Origin: Caulobacter hibisci
Lineage (GTDB): Bacteria > Pseudomonadota > Alphaproteobacteria > Caulobacterales > Caulobacteraceae
DNA: 64,000 nucleotides
Direction of reading: 5' to 3'
Assembly (NCBI RefSeq): GCF_016135805.1
Contig: NZ_JADWOX010000015.1
Location: 1 to 64,000, forward strand
The notes beneath the pieces are model-generated. The model saw only the letters and a list, made by a program, of their open reading frames with translations, searched no databases and was not told where the DNA came from. Positions within the stretch are counted from its first letter, which is position 1. Each line of letters begins with the position of its first letter. The translations under genes and the position numbers were made by a program. Shown in pieces: positions 8,547 to 17,878 of the stretch.

Positions 8547-9118
8547 GCGCGGGTGCGGTGCAGGCGGTGCATGTCGTCGCGGCGGAGGCCGCCCAGCGCC
8601 GCGGCGACGCTGGCGGCGAAGGCGCTGGTCAGGGCGCCGACGCCCAGGAACAGCGAGATCTGCGCGGCGACGTGCGTGGCGCGCAGCACCTCGGCCGGCG
8701 ACAGGGCGACGTCGGGAACGATCGCCGCCGACGGGGCGGTCAGGGCGCCGAGCAGCAGCAAGCCGACCACGCTGGCCGCCCAGGCCAGAAGGCCGTGGGC
8801 GGTGTCGCGGAAGTGGACCTCGTGGTCGTGGACGTGCAGCCACTTGGTCCGCAGCCGTCCGGCGAGATAGCCGCCGAGCATGCTGGCGATGATCTGGGCG
8901 GCGACGAAGATCGCGCCGACGACGGGGGTGAAGTCCCGCGCCTCGATCCCGTTGGGCCAGCGCGGCTTGATGCCCAGGCCGAAGCCCGCGCCGAGCGACA
9001 GCAGGACGAACAGCGTGGCGATGGTCGCCGCGGCGCCGGCCGCGATCGCGTCCCAGCTGACGGCCGATTGCTGCTCTTCGGGGACGACATCGAGGGTCTG
9101 GTCGGTTCCGTAAGCCAT
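8543..9118 (-). CDS. Integral membrane protein of unknown function
   Basis: The 191-residue product has four likely membrane helices: about 22-47, 65-88, 104-122 and 141-166. A short acidic N-terminus (DVVPEEQQSAVSWDAIAAG) precedes the first helix, and a basic, His/Arg-rich tail follows the last. I do not recognise a functional family. The start is taken at the ATG complementary to 9116-9118, although the frame stays open further upstream. A tiny membrane-peptide gene begins 14 bases upstream on the same strand, so the two are probably co-transcribed. Confidence 0.75.
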   Translation of the reverse strand: MAYGTDQTLDVVPEEQQSAVSWDAIAAGAAATIATLFVLLSLGAGFGLGIKPRWPNGIEARDFTPVVGAIFVAAQIIASMLGGYLAGRLRTKWLHVHDHEVHFRDTAHGLLAWAASVVGLLLLGALTAPSAAIVPDVALSPAEVLRATHVAAQISLFLGVGALTSAFAASVAAALGGLRRDDMHRLHRTRA

Positions 9119-9131
9119 GGCGGGGGTCCGA

Positions 9132-9212
9132 TCAGAAGTGATGGGTGCAGAAGGCGAGCAGAAGGATGATGGGAAGCGGCACGCCGAGGAGCACCAGAAG
9201 GATCGATCGCAT
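9132..9212 (-). CDS. 26-residue membrane peptide
   Basis: The frame reads MRSILLVLLGVPLPIILLLA then FCTHHF and stop. It is one hydrophobic helix with a Pro-Leu-Pro kink and a His-His-Phe end. An AGGAAG ribosome site sits 7 bases before the ATG, which is strong evidence for translation. The stop lies 13 bases before the start of the membrane protein at 8543-9118. Similar one-helix proteins are widespread but rarely annotated because of their size. Function unknown. Confidence 0.6.
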   Translation of the reverse strand: MRSILLVLLGVPLPIILLLAFCTHHF

Positions 9213-9347
9213 CGCAAATCTTCCTGCGCGAGAGGGGAGGGCGGAGGGCCTCTTGCGAAGCCTTGCTTGTCCACCCTCAACGACCCGCCCGGACGGCGGT
9301 TCCGCTGCTCCGAATTCCCCCCCTGGCGCCCGGGCCGAAACGACGAC

Positions 9348-9376
9348 GCCCCGCCCGACGGGAGCCGGACGGGGCG
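9348..9376 (-). terminator. Hairpin after the siderophore-type TonB receptor
   Basis: CGCCCCG at 9348-9354 pairs with CGGGGCG at 9370-9376, with a further CCCG/CGGG pair inside. On the minus strand it follows the stop at 9403-9405 by about 26 bases and leads into TCGTCGTTTC. It lacks a clean U-run, so termination strength is uncertain. Confidence 0.45.
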
Positions 9377-9402
9377 CTGCGAACCTTCCTGAGTGGAAAG
9401 GA

Positions 9403-11748
9403 TCAGTACTTCAGGTTCAGGGTCAGCAGGGCCGTGCGGCCTTCGGCGATCTGGACCATGTGGGTGCTGTAGGGCTTCAGCGCGTAACGCTCGTCCGTCA
9501 GGTTCTGCAGGTTCAGCTGCAGGCTGGCGTTCTGGTTGACGTTCCACGAGGCCATGGCGTCGTAGCGCCAGTAGCTGGGCACCTCGTAGGTGTTGGCCGC
9601 GTTGGCGTAGCGCTTGGACATGTAGGACGCGCCGCCGCCGATCGTGAAAGCCCGGCCGAAGTTGTACGACGTCCAGCCGCTGAAGGCGTGCTTGGGCGTG
9701 TTGGGGAACATCTTGCCGTTGTTCACCGAAGGCGTGGCCACGGTGGTGGCGGGGGTGGTCGACGTGGCCGGGATGGTGGTGACCGTGAAGCCGCCGTCGA
9801 TCACTTCGCTGTCGGTGTAGGTGTAGCCGGCGGTTACGCTCCAGGCGCGGGTCAGCTGACCGCCGACGCCGAGTTCGACGCCCTGGGCGCGGGTCTGGCC
9901 GACCAACTGAGTGCTGCCGTCGGTGTCGATGACGCGGGCGTTGGTCTTGTCGGTGCGGAAGATCGCGCCGGTCAGGTTCAGGCGGTTGTCGAGCAGGTTC
10001 CACTTGGCGCCCAGCTCGTAGCTGTCGTTCTGCTCCGGATCGAGGTTGACCGTGGTGGCCGCCACGGAGGAGGTGTCGCCGGCGCCTTCGCCCGACGGGT
10101 TCGACGAGCTGCCGTAGGAGGCGTAGATGCTGGCGTTTTCCACCGGCTTGTAGACGACGCCAGCCTGGTAGTTCCAGAAGCGCGACTCGTTGCGCAGGCT
10201 GGAGGTCGGGGTGACGCCCGAGGCCGAGATCGTGCCGCCCAGATACTTGTTGGTGTAGTCGTCGTGGCGGACGCCCAGATTCACCAGCCAGTGCTCGTTC
10301 AGCTCGATGGTGTCGAAGGCGAACACGGCGCGGGTGCGCACGATGGTGCGGGTGAAGGTCGGCGAGCGGGTGACCGTGCCGATCCACGGATCGTTGGCGT
10401 TAGGGTTGTCCAGGGTGGTGCAGTTGTAGCCGTAGGCCGCGCCCAGGCGCGAGGCGTTGCAACCCAGGTTGCCGTTGACCAGCGTGCCCGAGGTGACGCC
10501 CGGCGAAGAGATGACGTAGCCCTGGCTGTGGGTCTGCTCCTGGGCCATCTCCGTGCCGATGGCGACGCTGTGCTTGAAGCCGCCGGCGTTGAACTCGCCG
10601 GTCACGGTCGTGGCGTTGGCCGTGGTCGTGGTCAGGGTGTTGCGGTTCTTCGACGAGCGGAAGAGGTAGCCGTTGGGGACGTTGCGCTTGGTGTCGTCGG
10701 GGTTGGTGGCGACGTAGGCGTTGGTGGTGCGGCCGTAGCGGGTGGAGGTCGAGAACTTCCACGTGCCGCCCAGGTCCTGCTGGAAGCGCAGGGTCGAGAC
10801 GTCGGCGCTGGTGTCGCGGAAATCGCGGCTGGTCAGGCCGTAGAACTTGTCGTCGTGGCCGGTCAGCATCTTGCCGTAGGTGACCGAGCCCACCGTGGTC
10901 GGCACGTAGGGGATGCCGTAGTCAGGCAGCTCGCTGCTTTCCAGGTGGTAGTAGTCGAGGGTCAGGCGGGTCGGGCCGTTGAGGCCGAAGCCGACCGAGG
11001 CGGCCGCGCCCCAGCGGTCGCCGTGCACGTAGTCGCGGCCGTTGACCTCGTTCTCGTGATAGAGGGCGTTGAGGCGCAGGGCGATCCCGTCGGTCACCTG
11101 CTCGTTGACGTCGACGGCCACGCGGCGGGTCGCGTTGTCGCCGAGGGTCAGGGTGGCGGCCTTGGAGTCGCCGAGACGGGCGACCTTGCTGACCAGGTTG
11201 ACGCTGCCCCCGGTCGAGCCGCGGCCGCTGTAGGCCGAGCTGGGGCCCTTGACGATCTCGATCTGCTCCAGGGCGAAGACTTCGCGCGACTGGCCGCCGG
11301 CGTCACGGATGCCGTCGACGAAGATGTCCGAGGTCGAGTCCATGCCGCGGATGCGCGGACGGTCGCCGGCCGGCGAGCCGCCTTCGCCCGATTCCAGCGT
11401 GATGCCCGGCACGGTGCGGAAGGCGTCGGCCAGGCTGGTGATGGCCTGCTGCTGCAGCGCGTCGGTGGTGATGATGTTGACGGTCTTGGGGGTGTCGAGC
11501 AGCGGAGCGGTGAACTTCTCCGACTGCGGACGGGCCTGCTTCTTGCCGTTGACGTCGACGCCCGAGACGTCGGTGGCGTCCGTGGCCGGAGCGGCAGCCG
11601 AGGCGGTGGCGATCGGCGCGGCGGCGTCGGCTTCGGCGGCGTGGGCGACGCCAGCGCCCAGGGTCAGGCCGGCGAGGCCCGCGACGGCGGTGGCGCTCAG
11701 CGCGCGGCGGCGAACGCTGGCGACGCCAGCGACGGACGGCTTCTTCAT
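9403..11748 (-). CDS. TonB-dependent siderophore receptor (catecholate/Fiu-like)
   Basis: This 781-residue receptor has a signal peptide (to about residue 38, VAHAAEA), a TonB-box region (VSGVDVNGKK), a plug with TVNIITTDALQQQA, FRTVPGITLESGEGG, RPRIRGMDSTSDIFVDGIRD and EIVKGPSSAYSGRGSTGG, and a barrel ending in Leu-Lys-Tyr. The DxxxDGxRD and KGPSSAYSGRGS motifs are typical of Fiu/FhuE-like ferric-siderophore receptors. Family knowledge predicts iron starvation control by Fur. The ATG at 11746-11748 was chosen because it starts the signal peptide; an earlier in-frame ATG at 11796 only adds a polar extension. Confidence 0.92.
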   Translation of the reverse strand: MKKPSVAGVASVRRRALSATAVAGLAGLTLGAGVAHAAEADAAAPIATASAAAPATDATDVSGVDVNGKKQARPQSEKFTAPLLDTPKTVNIITTDALQQQAITSLADAFRTVPGITLESGEGGSPAGDRPRIRGMDSTSDIFVDGIRDAGGQSREVFALEQIEIVKGPSSAYSGRGSTGGSVNLVSKVARLGDSKAATLTLGDNATRRVAVDVNEQVTDGIALRLNALYHENEVNGRDYVHGDRWGAAASVGFGLNGPTRLTLDYYHLESSELPDYGIPYVPTTVGSVTYGKMLTGHDDKFYGLTSRDFRDTSADVSTLRFQQDLGGTWKFSTSTRYGRTTNAYVATNPDDTKRNVPNGYLFRSSKNRNTLTTTTANATTVTGEFNAGGFKHSVAIGTEMAQEQTHSQGYVISSPGVTSGTLVNGNLGCNASRLGAAYGYNCTTLDNPNANDPWIGTVTRSPTFTRTIVRTRAVFAFDTIELNEHWLVNLGVRHDDYTNKYLGGTISASGVTPTSSLRNESRFWNYQAGVVYKPVENASIYASYGSSSNPSGEGAGDTSSVAATTVNLDPEQNDSYELGAKWNLLDNRLNLTGAIFRTDKTNARVIDTDGSTQLVGQTRAQGVELGVGGQLTRAWSVTAGYTYTDSEVIDGGFTVTTIPATSTTPATTVATPSVNNGKMFPNTPKHAFSGWTSYNFGRAFTIGGGASYMSKRYANAANTYEVPSYWRYDAMASWNVNQNASLQLNLQNLTDERYALKPYSTHMVQIAEGRTALLTLNLKY

Positions 11749-11785
11749 CTCGATATCCCCTCGAGCCGCAACCGTTGAATGTCGG

Positions 11786-11812
11786 CTGCTTGACAATGAG
11801 AGGCGCTCTTAA
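11786..11812. promoter_or_regulatory. Weak candidate iron/Fur-type operator upstream of the siderophore receptor
   Basis: TTGACAATGAGAGGCGCTCTTAATCG contains the imperfect inverted repeat AATGAGAG-GCG-CTCTTAAT, about 45 bases upstream of the receptor start. Location and partial AT content suit a Fur site, but the match to any consensus is poor. This is a guess from position. Confidence 0.25.
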
Positions 11813-11951
11813 TCGCACAGGTCCGGAAGATCAATGCGAGGCATTCGCAGCTATCGTCAGGCGGTTGAACTGCGGCCCTGAAGACACAGTGCGCTCAATG
11901 GGCGCGTGACGTCTCAGGCGCTCGCTTCGCGCGAGTGCTGAATGTTGTGTT

Positions 11952-14426
11952 TCAGCTTCGCAACATTCGGTCGACCCGGCCGGCGAGGTCGGAAACCGCG
12001 AACGGCTTGGTCAGGACTTCCATCCCAGGCTGGATGTGGCCGTGGTTCAGCACCGCGTTCTCGGCATAGCCGGTGATGAACATCACCTTGAGGTCGGGCC
12101 GCAGGTCGCGGGCGGCGTCGGCGACCTGGCGGCCGTTGAGGCCGCCCGGCAGGCCGACATCGGTGATCAGCAGGTCAATGCGGGCGTCCGACTGCAGCAG
12201 GCGCAAGCCCGTCGGCCCGTCGGCGGCCTCGATGCAGGCGTAGCCCAGCTCCTGCAGAGCGTCGACGATCAGCATCCGCACCGTCGGCTCGTCGTCGACC
12301 ACCAGCACCGTCTCGCCCGCGCCCAACTGGACGGACGGGAAGGTGACGACATCGGTCTCGGCCGCTTCTTCCTCGCCGAAGTGGCGGGGCAGGTAGATGC
12401 AGACCATCGTGCCCTGGCCGACCTCGGAATAGATCCGCACGTGGCCGTGCGACTGGCGGGCGAAGCCGTAGACCATCGACAGGCCAAGGCCCGTGCCCTC
12501 GCCGATCGGCTTGGTGGTGAAGAACGGGTCGAACACCCGCTCCTGGATGGACTTGTCCATGCCCACGCCGGTGTCGCTGACGCAGACCGTGACGTACTGG
12601 CCCGCCTCCATGCCGCGTTCCTGGGCGGCGCGGTGGTCGAGCCACTTGTTGCCGGTCTCGATGGTGATGCGTCCGCCGTCGGGCATGGCGTCGCGGGCGT
12701 TGATGCAGAGGTTGAGGAGCGCGTTCTCCAGCTGGTTGGCGTCGACCAGGGCGGGCCACAGGCCGGCCGCCGCGACGGTCTCGACCGCGATCGCCGGGCC
12801 GACCGTACGCCGCACCAGATCGACGAACTCGGCCATCAGCCGGTTGATGACCACGGGCCGGGGCGACAGGGTCTGGCGGCGCGAGAAGGCCAGCAGGCGG
12901 TGGGTGAGGGCCGCGGCCCTCCGCGCCGCGCCCTGGCCGGCGGCCAGATAGCGGTCGACATCGGCCATGCGCCCCTGCTGCAGGCGCGTGCCGATCATCT
13001 CGAACGAGCCGGAGACGCCTGACAGCAGGTTGTTGAAGTCGTGGGCGAGGCCCCCGGTCAGCTGGCCCACAGCCTCCATCTTCTGGGCCTGGCGCAGGGC
13101 CTCCTCGGCCTCGCGCAGGCGCTCCTGCTCGGCCAGGCGCTCGGTGACGTCGTAGACGAACTGGTAGGCGCCGGTCTGCGCGCCGGCTTCGTCGCGCAGC
13201 ACGCCGAACCGCATCTCGTAGTAGCGGCGGTAGCGACCAGGGTCGCCATAGGCGTCGACCTCGACGAACTCCTCGCCGGCCAGGGCGCGGGACCAGACAG
13301 CGCGCACCTGCTCGCGATTTTCGGGCTGGTCGTCCAGCAGGTCGAGCATGCTGTCGCCGACGTGGGGCGCCACGCCGAAGACCCGCTCGAACTCGCCGGC
13401 CGCGGCGCTGTTGATGGCCAGCCAGCGGAAGTTCCGGTCGGCCACCTGGATGAAGGCGTTGGCGCCCTCCATCGCGTCGGCCAGGGTGCGCCGCTCGGCG
13501 AGGGCGGCGGCGACGCGCTGTTCCAGCGTCTCGTTCAGCTCGCGCAGCGCCAGCTCGGCCCGGCGCCGCTCGGTGATGTCCTGGAACAGCACCGCCACCT
13601 GCTTGCGCTCGGGCGGCTCGATGCGGAACGACGACAGCGACAGGTAGCGGCCGGTGGCGACTAGTTCCTGCTCGAAGCGGATCGGCTGGCCGGTGCGCAG
13701 CACCTGGCCGTAGCGCGCCACCCAGGCGTCGGCCTCGTCGCCGACCATCTCGCGCAGCTTCTGGCCGACCACGTCGGGAATGCCGGCATGGCGGGCGTAG
13801 GCGGCGTTGGCGTCGATATGGACGTAGTCGCTGAGCGGCCCGTGCGGGCCGTCGAAGAACTCGATGATGCAGAAGCCCTCGTCCATCGAGTCAAAGAGGG
13901 TGCGGTAGAGCTGCTCGCTCTCGGCGCTCTTCTGCAGCGACAGCCGCAGGTCCAGCTGGTTCATCACCTGCCGGGCCAGCACCTGCAGGGTGCGCCGCTG
14001 CAGGGGCGACAGGTCCTTGGGCGCGGTGTCGAGCACGCACAGCGTGCCGATCGGCAGGCCCTCGGCCGTCTTCAGCAGGGCGCCGGCGTAGAACCGCAGG
14101 CCGGGCGTGTCGGTGACCAGCGGATTGCCGGAAAAGCGCTTGTCCTGGGTGGCGTCGGGGACCAGCAGGAAGTCGTCCTCGAGGATCGCCTTGGCGCAGA
14201 ACGAGGTCTCCAGCGGCGTCTCGCGCACGCCCAGCCCGACCTCGGCCTTGAAGAACTGGCGGTGCTCGTCGATCAGGTTGACGACCGCGATCGGCGTGCC
14301 GCAGATTTCGGCCGCCAGGGCGGCGATCTCGTCGAAGGCGGCTTCGCGCGGGGTGTCGAGAATGTCGTAACGGCGGAGGGCCGCGAGACGGCGGGTCTCG
14401 CGCTCCGACGGATCGGCAGCGTCCAT
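11952..14426 (-). CDS. Hybrid sensor histidine kinase (GAF-PAS-PAS-HisKA-HATPase-REC)
   Basis: The 824-residue protein begins with a GAF domain (about 25-165), followed by two PAS-like regions (175-290 and 315-430) and a short coiled segment. The dimerisation/phosphoacceptor region has His462 in LTGGLAHDFNNLL. An ATPase domain follows (N box NLCINARDAM, G boxes DTGVGMD and GEGTGLGLS), then a C-terminal receiver with Asp756 in LLITDVGLPG and Lys in LTKPFA. There is no signal peptide or membrane helix, so it senses a cytoplasmic cue. It lacks a partner regulator next to it; the receiver may pass phosphate on through a phosphotransferase. Confidence 0.93.
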   Translation of the reverse strand: MDAADPSERETRRLAALRRYDILDTPREAAFDEIAALAAEICGTPIAVVNLIDEHRQFFKAEVGLGVRETPLETSFCAKAILEDDFLLVPDATQDKRFSGNPLVTDTPGLRFYAGALLKTAEGLPIGTLCVLDTAPKDLSPLQRRTLQVLARQVMNQLDLRLSLQKSAESEQLYRTLFDSMDEGFCIIEFFDGPHGPLSDYVHIDANAAYARHAGIPDVVGQKLREMVGDEADAWVARYGQVLRTGQPIRFEQELVATGRYLSLSSFRIEPPERKQVAVLFQDITERRRAELALRELNETLEQRVAAALAERRTLADAMEGANAFIQVADRNFRWLAINSAAAGEFERVFGVAPHVGDSMLDLLDDQPENREQVRAVWSRALAGEEFVEVDAYGDPGRYRRYYEMRFGVLRDEAGAQTGAYQFVYDVTERLAEQERLREAEEALRQAQKMEAVGQLTGGLAHDFNNLLSGVSGSFEMIGTRLQQGRMADVDRYLAAGQGAARRAAALTHRLLAFSRRQTLSPRPVVINRLMAEFVDLVRRTVGPAIAVETVAAAGLWPALVDANQLENALLNLCINARDAMPDGGRITIETGNKWLDHRAAQERGMEAGQYVTVCVSDTGVGMDKSIQERVFDPFFTTKPIGEGTGLGLSMVYGFARQSHGHVRIYSEVGQGTMVCIYLPRHFGEEEAAETDVVTFPSVQLGAGETVLVVDDEPTVRMLIVDALQELGYACIEAADGPTGLRLLQSDARIDLLITDVGLPGGLNGRQVADAARDLRPDLKVMFITGYAENAVLNHGHIQPGMEVLTKPFAVSDLAGRVDRMLRS

Positions 14427-14552
14427 GCGAACTTGAGGCCCCCCGATCCCCGGCAGCGTCGACTCGCCGACGAACTGGCGTCGGCCTAGACGCTTAGACG
14501 CTTGGCGCGTTCAAGGGTTCCATGCAAGCACGGTAAAGCTTGTGGAAGAAGC

Positions 14553-16154
14553 TCAGCCCCAGCCTTCCGACACGCCCGAGCGGCGGGCCATCGGCGTCAC
14601 CGAGGTGGGCTTCTGCGACGGCTGCGGCTGGTCGGCCGGCTTGCCGTAGAGCCAGCCCTGGGCGAAGTCGACGCCGGCCTTGCGGACCACGTCCTCGACG
14701 TCGGCGGTCTCGACCATCTCGGCGACGGTGCGGACGTTGAGGTCGCGGCACAGCTCGACCAGGCGGCGGACCATGGCCCCGTCGCGGCTGTTGCCGGCCA
14801 GCTCGCGCACGTAGCGGCCGTCGATCTTGACGATGTCGAGGGTCAGTTCCTGCAGATAGGCGAAAGAGGCCGCGCCGGCCCCGAAGTCGTCGAGGCAGAC
14901 CAGCGAGCCCAGGCCGCGCAGGGCCTGGATGTGGCGGTTGGCGCGCGGCAGGTCGTCGATGGCGCTGGTCTCGGTGACCTCGAAGATCAGCTTGCCCTTG
15001 GCGGCCGGGGTCTGGGCCAGCAGGCGGCTGATATGGTCGACGAAGGTCTCGCTGACGATGGTGCGGCCCGAGACGTTGACCGCCAGCTTCACCGAGCCGC
15101 TGCGGTCCGAGGCGATCCGGCGCACCGCCTGCTCGGCGATGGCGTGGTCCAGCTCCTCGATGATGTCGAACTCCTCGGCCATGCGGATCAGGGCGAAGGG
15201 GCTGGCGCCGTCCTCGAAGCGCACCAGCGCCTCGTGGTGGTGGGCCTGGCCGTTCGAAAGATCGACCACGGGCTGGTAGGCGAGGGTGAAGCGGCGCTGG
15301 CTGACGGCCGCGCCCAGGGCTCCGGCGCGGGCCAGGGTGCGTTTCACCGAGCGGTTCATCGCCTCCGACAGGGTCAGGGGCGGGGTGTCCTTCAGGCCTT
15401 CGCGCAGGAAGTCGTCGAGGGCGTAGCGCAGGGCGCGCAGGCCGCGCGACGAGGCCCCGCCGTCCAGCGGCACGACGTGGGCGCTGGCGTCGAGGGCGGC
15501 GATCTTGGTCAGGCGGGCGGCCAGGGCCTCGGGCCGGTCGTCCTTGGCCCGCAGCAGGGCGTAGCGGTCGGGCGAGACCTGGGTGGCCATGGCGCCGGCG
15601 TGGGACTCGGCCCGCACCGCGCCGGCGATCTTCATGTCCAGGGCCAGGGCGTCGGGGCCGGTCATGCCTTCGCGCAGGGCCGACAGGCCGGCGAACTCGA
15701 CCATGGCCAGTTCGAGTTCGAGCCCGGTGACCCGCGCCGCTTCAAACAGGCCCTTGGCGATCTCCTCGAAGTTCTCGCGCGGGCGCAGGCCCTTGGCGTC
15801 GAGGCCGCCGGCCGGGGCGCGGGCGGCGGTGATCGCCACGGAGGTGCGACCGAAATTGTCGGGGAGGGCCCGCAGAGTGACTCCAACGAAGCGTTCCGGC
15901 TCGCCGGCCACGCGGACGGTGACCGGACCCCGGCGCTGTCCCTCGTCGAGCGCATAGAGCGCCGCGTCCATCAACGGACGGTCGGCGGCGGTGAACAGGT
16001 CGCGCCAGACGCGGCCGATCAAGGAGGTTTCGGGTTTGCCCATGATCTTTTGCGCGGCGCCCAGGGCGAGGCTGACGCGGTCGCCCTCGAGTTCTAGCAA
16101 CAGGTCGGCGCTGGCGAAGGCCAGTCCCAGCAAGCGGCGCGGATCGATAGACAA
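14553..16154 (-). CDS. EAL-domain cyclic-di-GMP phosphodiesterase
   Basis: The 533-residue protein has an N-terminal PAS-like part (about 10-110), a degenerate middle region (about 125-270, possibly a relic GGDEF) and a C-terminal EAL domain (about 280-505). EAL is intact at 308-310, and Asn360, Glu392, Asp422-Asp423 (DDFGAG), Lys443, Glu479 and Gln499 keep the metal and substrate residues. An active c-di-GMP phosphodiesterase is therefore expected. The gene is divergent from recA across a 249-base spacer containing the SOS box, so DNA damage could affect it. Confidence 0.9.
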   Translation of the reverse strand: MSIDPRRLLGLAFASADLLLELEGDRVSLALGAAQKIMGKPETSLIGRVWRDLFTAADRPLMDAALYALDEGQRRGPVTVRVAGEPERFVGVTLRALPDNFGRTSVAITAARAPAGGLDAKGLRPRENFEEIAKGLFEAARVTGLELELAMVEFAGLSALREGMTGPDALALDMKIAGAVRAESHAGAMATQVSPDRYALLRAKDDRPEALAARLTKIAALDASAHVVPLDGGASSRGLRALRYALDDFLREGLKDTPPLTLSEAMNRSVKRTLARAGALGAAVSQRRFTLAYQPVVDLSNGQAHHHEALVRFEDGASPFALIRMAEEFDIIEELDHAIAEQAVRRIASDRSGSVKLAVNVSGRTIVSETFVDHISRLLAQTPAAKGKLIFEVTETSAIDDLPRANRHIQALRGLGSLVCLDDFGAGAASFAYLQELTLDIVKIDGRYVRELAGNSRDGAMVRRLVELCRDLNVRTVAEMVETADVEDVVRKAGVDFAQGWLYGKPADQPQPSQKPTSVTPMARRSGVSEGWG

Positions 16155-16283
16155 GGCGAAGCTCCCCCAGAGGAGAGGCAGCTTGCAGGGCTTAGCTTAA
16201 AGAGGCGTGCACGCGCCGGGTCGCGACTTGGGGGTGCGACCGCCCGCCGCAGGCGGGAAAAACCGGCGGGGCGCGATCGAAAA

Positions 16284-16298
16284 GAACATCTTGCGAAC
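16284..16298. promoter_or_regulatory. recA: LexA (SOS) box of alphaproteobacterial type
   Basis: GAAC-ATCTTGC-GAAC is the exact complement of the alphaproteobacterial LexA site GTTC-N7-GTTC. A third GAAC follows at 16302-16305. It lies about 105 bases before the recA ATG and 130 bases before the divergent EAL gene. LexA cleavage after DNA damage would relieve repression of recA. Confidence 0.9.
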
Positions 16299-16403
16299 AT
16301 AGAACAAAATGTGTACGCATTAATCATTCCACAGGCGGTAGGCGTAGCGGCGCTCGAACTTCCGGCCGGACGGTCGGAATCATGGAATAAGGCGGATCAT
16401 CCA

Positions 16404-17474
16404 ATGACAAGTCAGGCGGCTTTGAAACTCGTGGGCAAGGAAGAAGGCGACAAGGCGCGGGCGCTCGAAGCGGCCCTGGCGCAGATCGATCGGGCCTTCG
16501 GCAAGGGCTCGGTGATGAAGCTGGGCGAAAAGGGCAAGGCCGAGATCGCCTCGGTCTCCACCGGCTCGCTCGGTCTCGACATCGCGCTCGGCATCGGCGG
16601 CCTGCCCAAGGGCCGGGTGATCGAGATCTACGGTCCCGAAAGCTCGGGCAAGACGACCCTGGCGCTGCACGTGGTGGCGGAAGTCCAGAAGGCCGGCGGC
16701 ACCGCCGCTTTCGTCGACGCCGAGCACGCGCTGGATCCGGGCTACGCCTTCAAGCTGGGCGTCAATCTCGACAACCTGCTGGTCTCCCAGCCCGACAACG
16801 GCGAGCAGGCGCTGGAGATCACCGACACCCTGGTGCGCTCGGGCGCCGTGGACATCGTCGTGGTCGACTCCGTGGCGGCCCTGACCCCGAAGGCCGAAAT
16901 CGAAGGCGAGATGGGCGACAGCCTGCCCGGCCTTCAGGCCCGCCTGATGAGCCAGGCGCTGCGCAAGCTGACCGGCTCGATCAACAAGGCCAACACCATC
17001 GTCATCTTCATCAACCAGATCCGTCACAAGATCGGGGTGATGTACGGCAGCCCCGAGACCACGACGGGCGGCAACGCGCTGAAGTTCTACGCCTCGGTGC
17101 GCCTGGACATCCGCCGCACCGGCTCGGTCAAGAACCGCGACGAGATCATCGGCAACAACGTCCGCGTCAAGGTGGTCAAGAACAAGGTCGCCCCGCCGTT
17201 CCGCGAGGTCGAGTTCGACATCATGTACGGTGAAGGCATCTCCAAGCTCGGCGAGATCATCGACCTGGGCGTCAAGGGCGGCATCATCGACAAGGCCGGC
17301 TCCTGGTTCTCCTACAACAGCCAGCGTATCGGCCAGGGCCGCGACAACGTCCGTGAGTTCCTCAAGAACAACAAGGACCTGGCCAACGAGATCGAGCAGG
17401 CCGTGCGCAAGGCCTCGCAGAAGATCGAGGAAGAGCTGCTGGTCGGCGGTCCCGAAGAGGGCGACGACGAATAA
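16404..17474 (+). CDS. recA: RecA recombinase
   Basis: The 356-residue protein binds single-stranded DNA and ATP, catalyses strand exchange, and promotes LexA autocleavage. Walker A is GPESSGKT at 77-84; Walker B is IVVVDSVAAL; the sequence matches RecA throughout (for example GNALKFYASVRLDIRRTG). Length is as in Caulobacter. The start at 16404 follows AAGGCGG and gives the usual MTSQAALK N-terminus; an upstream in-frame ATG at 16311 would place coding sequence next to the SOS box and is rejected. Confidence 0.99.
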   Translation: MTSQAALKLVGKEEGDKARALEAALAQIDRAFGKGSVMKLGEKGKAEIASVSTGSLGLDIALGIGGLPKGRVIEIYGPESSGKTTLALHVVAEVQKAGGTAAFVDAEHALDPGYAFKLGVNLDNLLVSQPDNGEQALEITDTLVRSGAVDIVVVDSVAALTPKAEIEGEMGDSLPGLQARLMSQALRKLTGSINKANTIVIFINQIRHKIGVMYGSPETTTGGNALKFYASVRLDIRRTGSVKNRDEIIGNNVRVKVVKNKVAPPFREVEFDIMYGEGISKLGEIIDLGVKGGIIDKAGSWFSYNSQRIGQGRDNVREFLKNNKDLANEIEQAVRKASQKIEEELLVGGPEEGDDE

Positions 17475-17584
17475 GGACAAGCTGGCGCGAGCGCCTCGCG
17501 CCACGCTTCGCGGCCGCCGCCCGCCGAGGGCGACCCCGCCATAACGCCCGCGGCGGACTTCACCGCCAACGACGGCCGCGACCC

Positions 17585-17622
17585 CGGACGCCTGGACCCC
17601 ATGCCAGGCGTCCGATTTCGTT
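17585..17622 (+). terminator. recA: recA intrinsic terminator
   Basis: CGGACGCCTGG at 17585-17595 pairs perfectly with CCAGGCGTCCG at 17604-17614 across an 8-base loop. It is followed by ATTTCGTTTCTCC, a loose T-rich tail. It lies 110 bases after the recA stop. Confidence 0.75.
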
Positions 17623-17764
17623 TCTCCTCCCTCGCGTAGCGGGGGAGGTGGCGCGGCGCGAATACGCGCCGTGACGGAGGGGGCGAGGGACGGCGCGCGG
17701 GCTCGCGTCTTTCCCCCTAAGTCGCGGAGTTTATCCTCGGGCCGACCTCTGGCCGGACCCGGGG

Positions 17765-17878
17765 CGACAGCTCCCCCAGAGGGGGAGCATCTTACTGGAT
17801 GCGCCGACGCCGGCCGGCAGATCCTCCCCCTCTGGGGGAGGTGGCCCGAAGGGCCGGAGGGGGGCCGTTTTCAGCTTC
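17765..17878. repeat. ~110 bp intergenic repeat, copy 1
   Basis: The element starts CGACAGCTCCCCCAGAGGGG, contains a central inverted arm ATCCTCCCCCTCTGGGGGAG, then GTGGCCCGAAGGGCCGGAGG and ends GTTTTCAGCTTC. It nearly matches 18477-18585 in the same orientation apart from the middle. Both ends are short G/C palindromes, as in REP/BIME-type elements. Confidence 0.75.

Noticed and set aside
8543..10387. 614-codon minus-strand frame joining the membrane protein to sequence opposite the siderophore receptor frame
   Set aside because: Only the last 191 codons look like a protein. The upstream part is the receptor gene read in the wrong frame; the real start is the ATG at 9116-9118.
16311..16403. 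Earlier ATG for recA
   Set aside because: It would add 31 unconserved residues and put coding sequence almost on the SOS box. The start at 16404 has a ribosome site and the family N-terminus.
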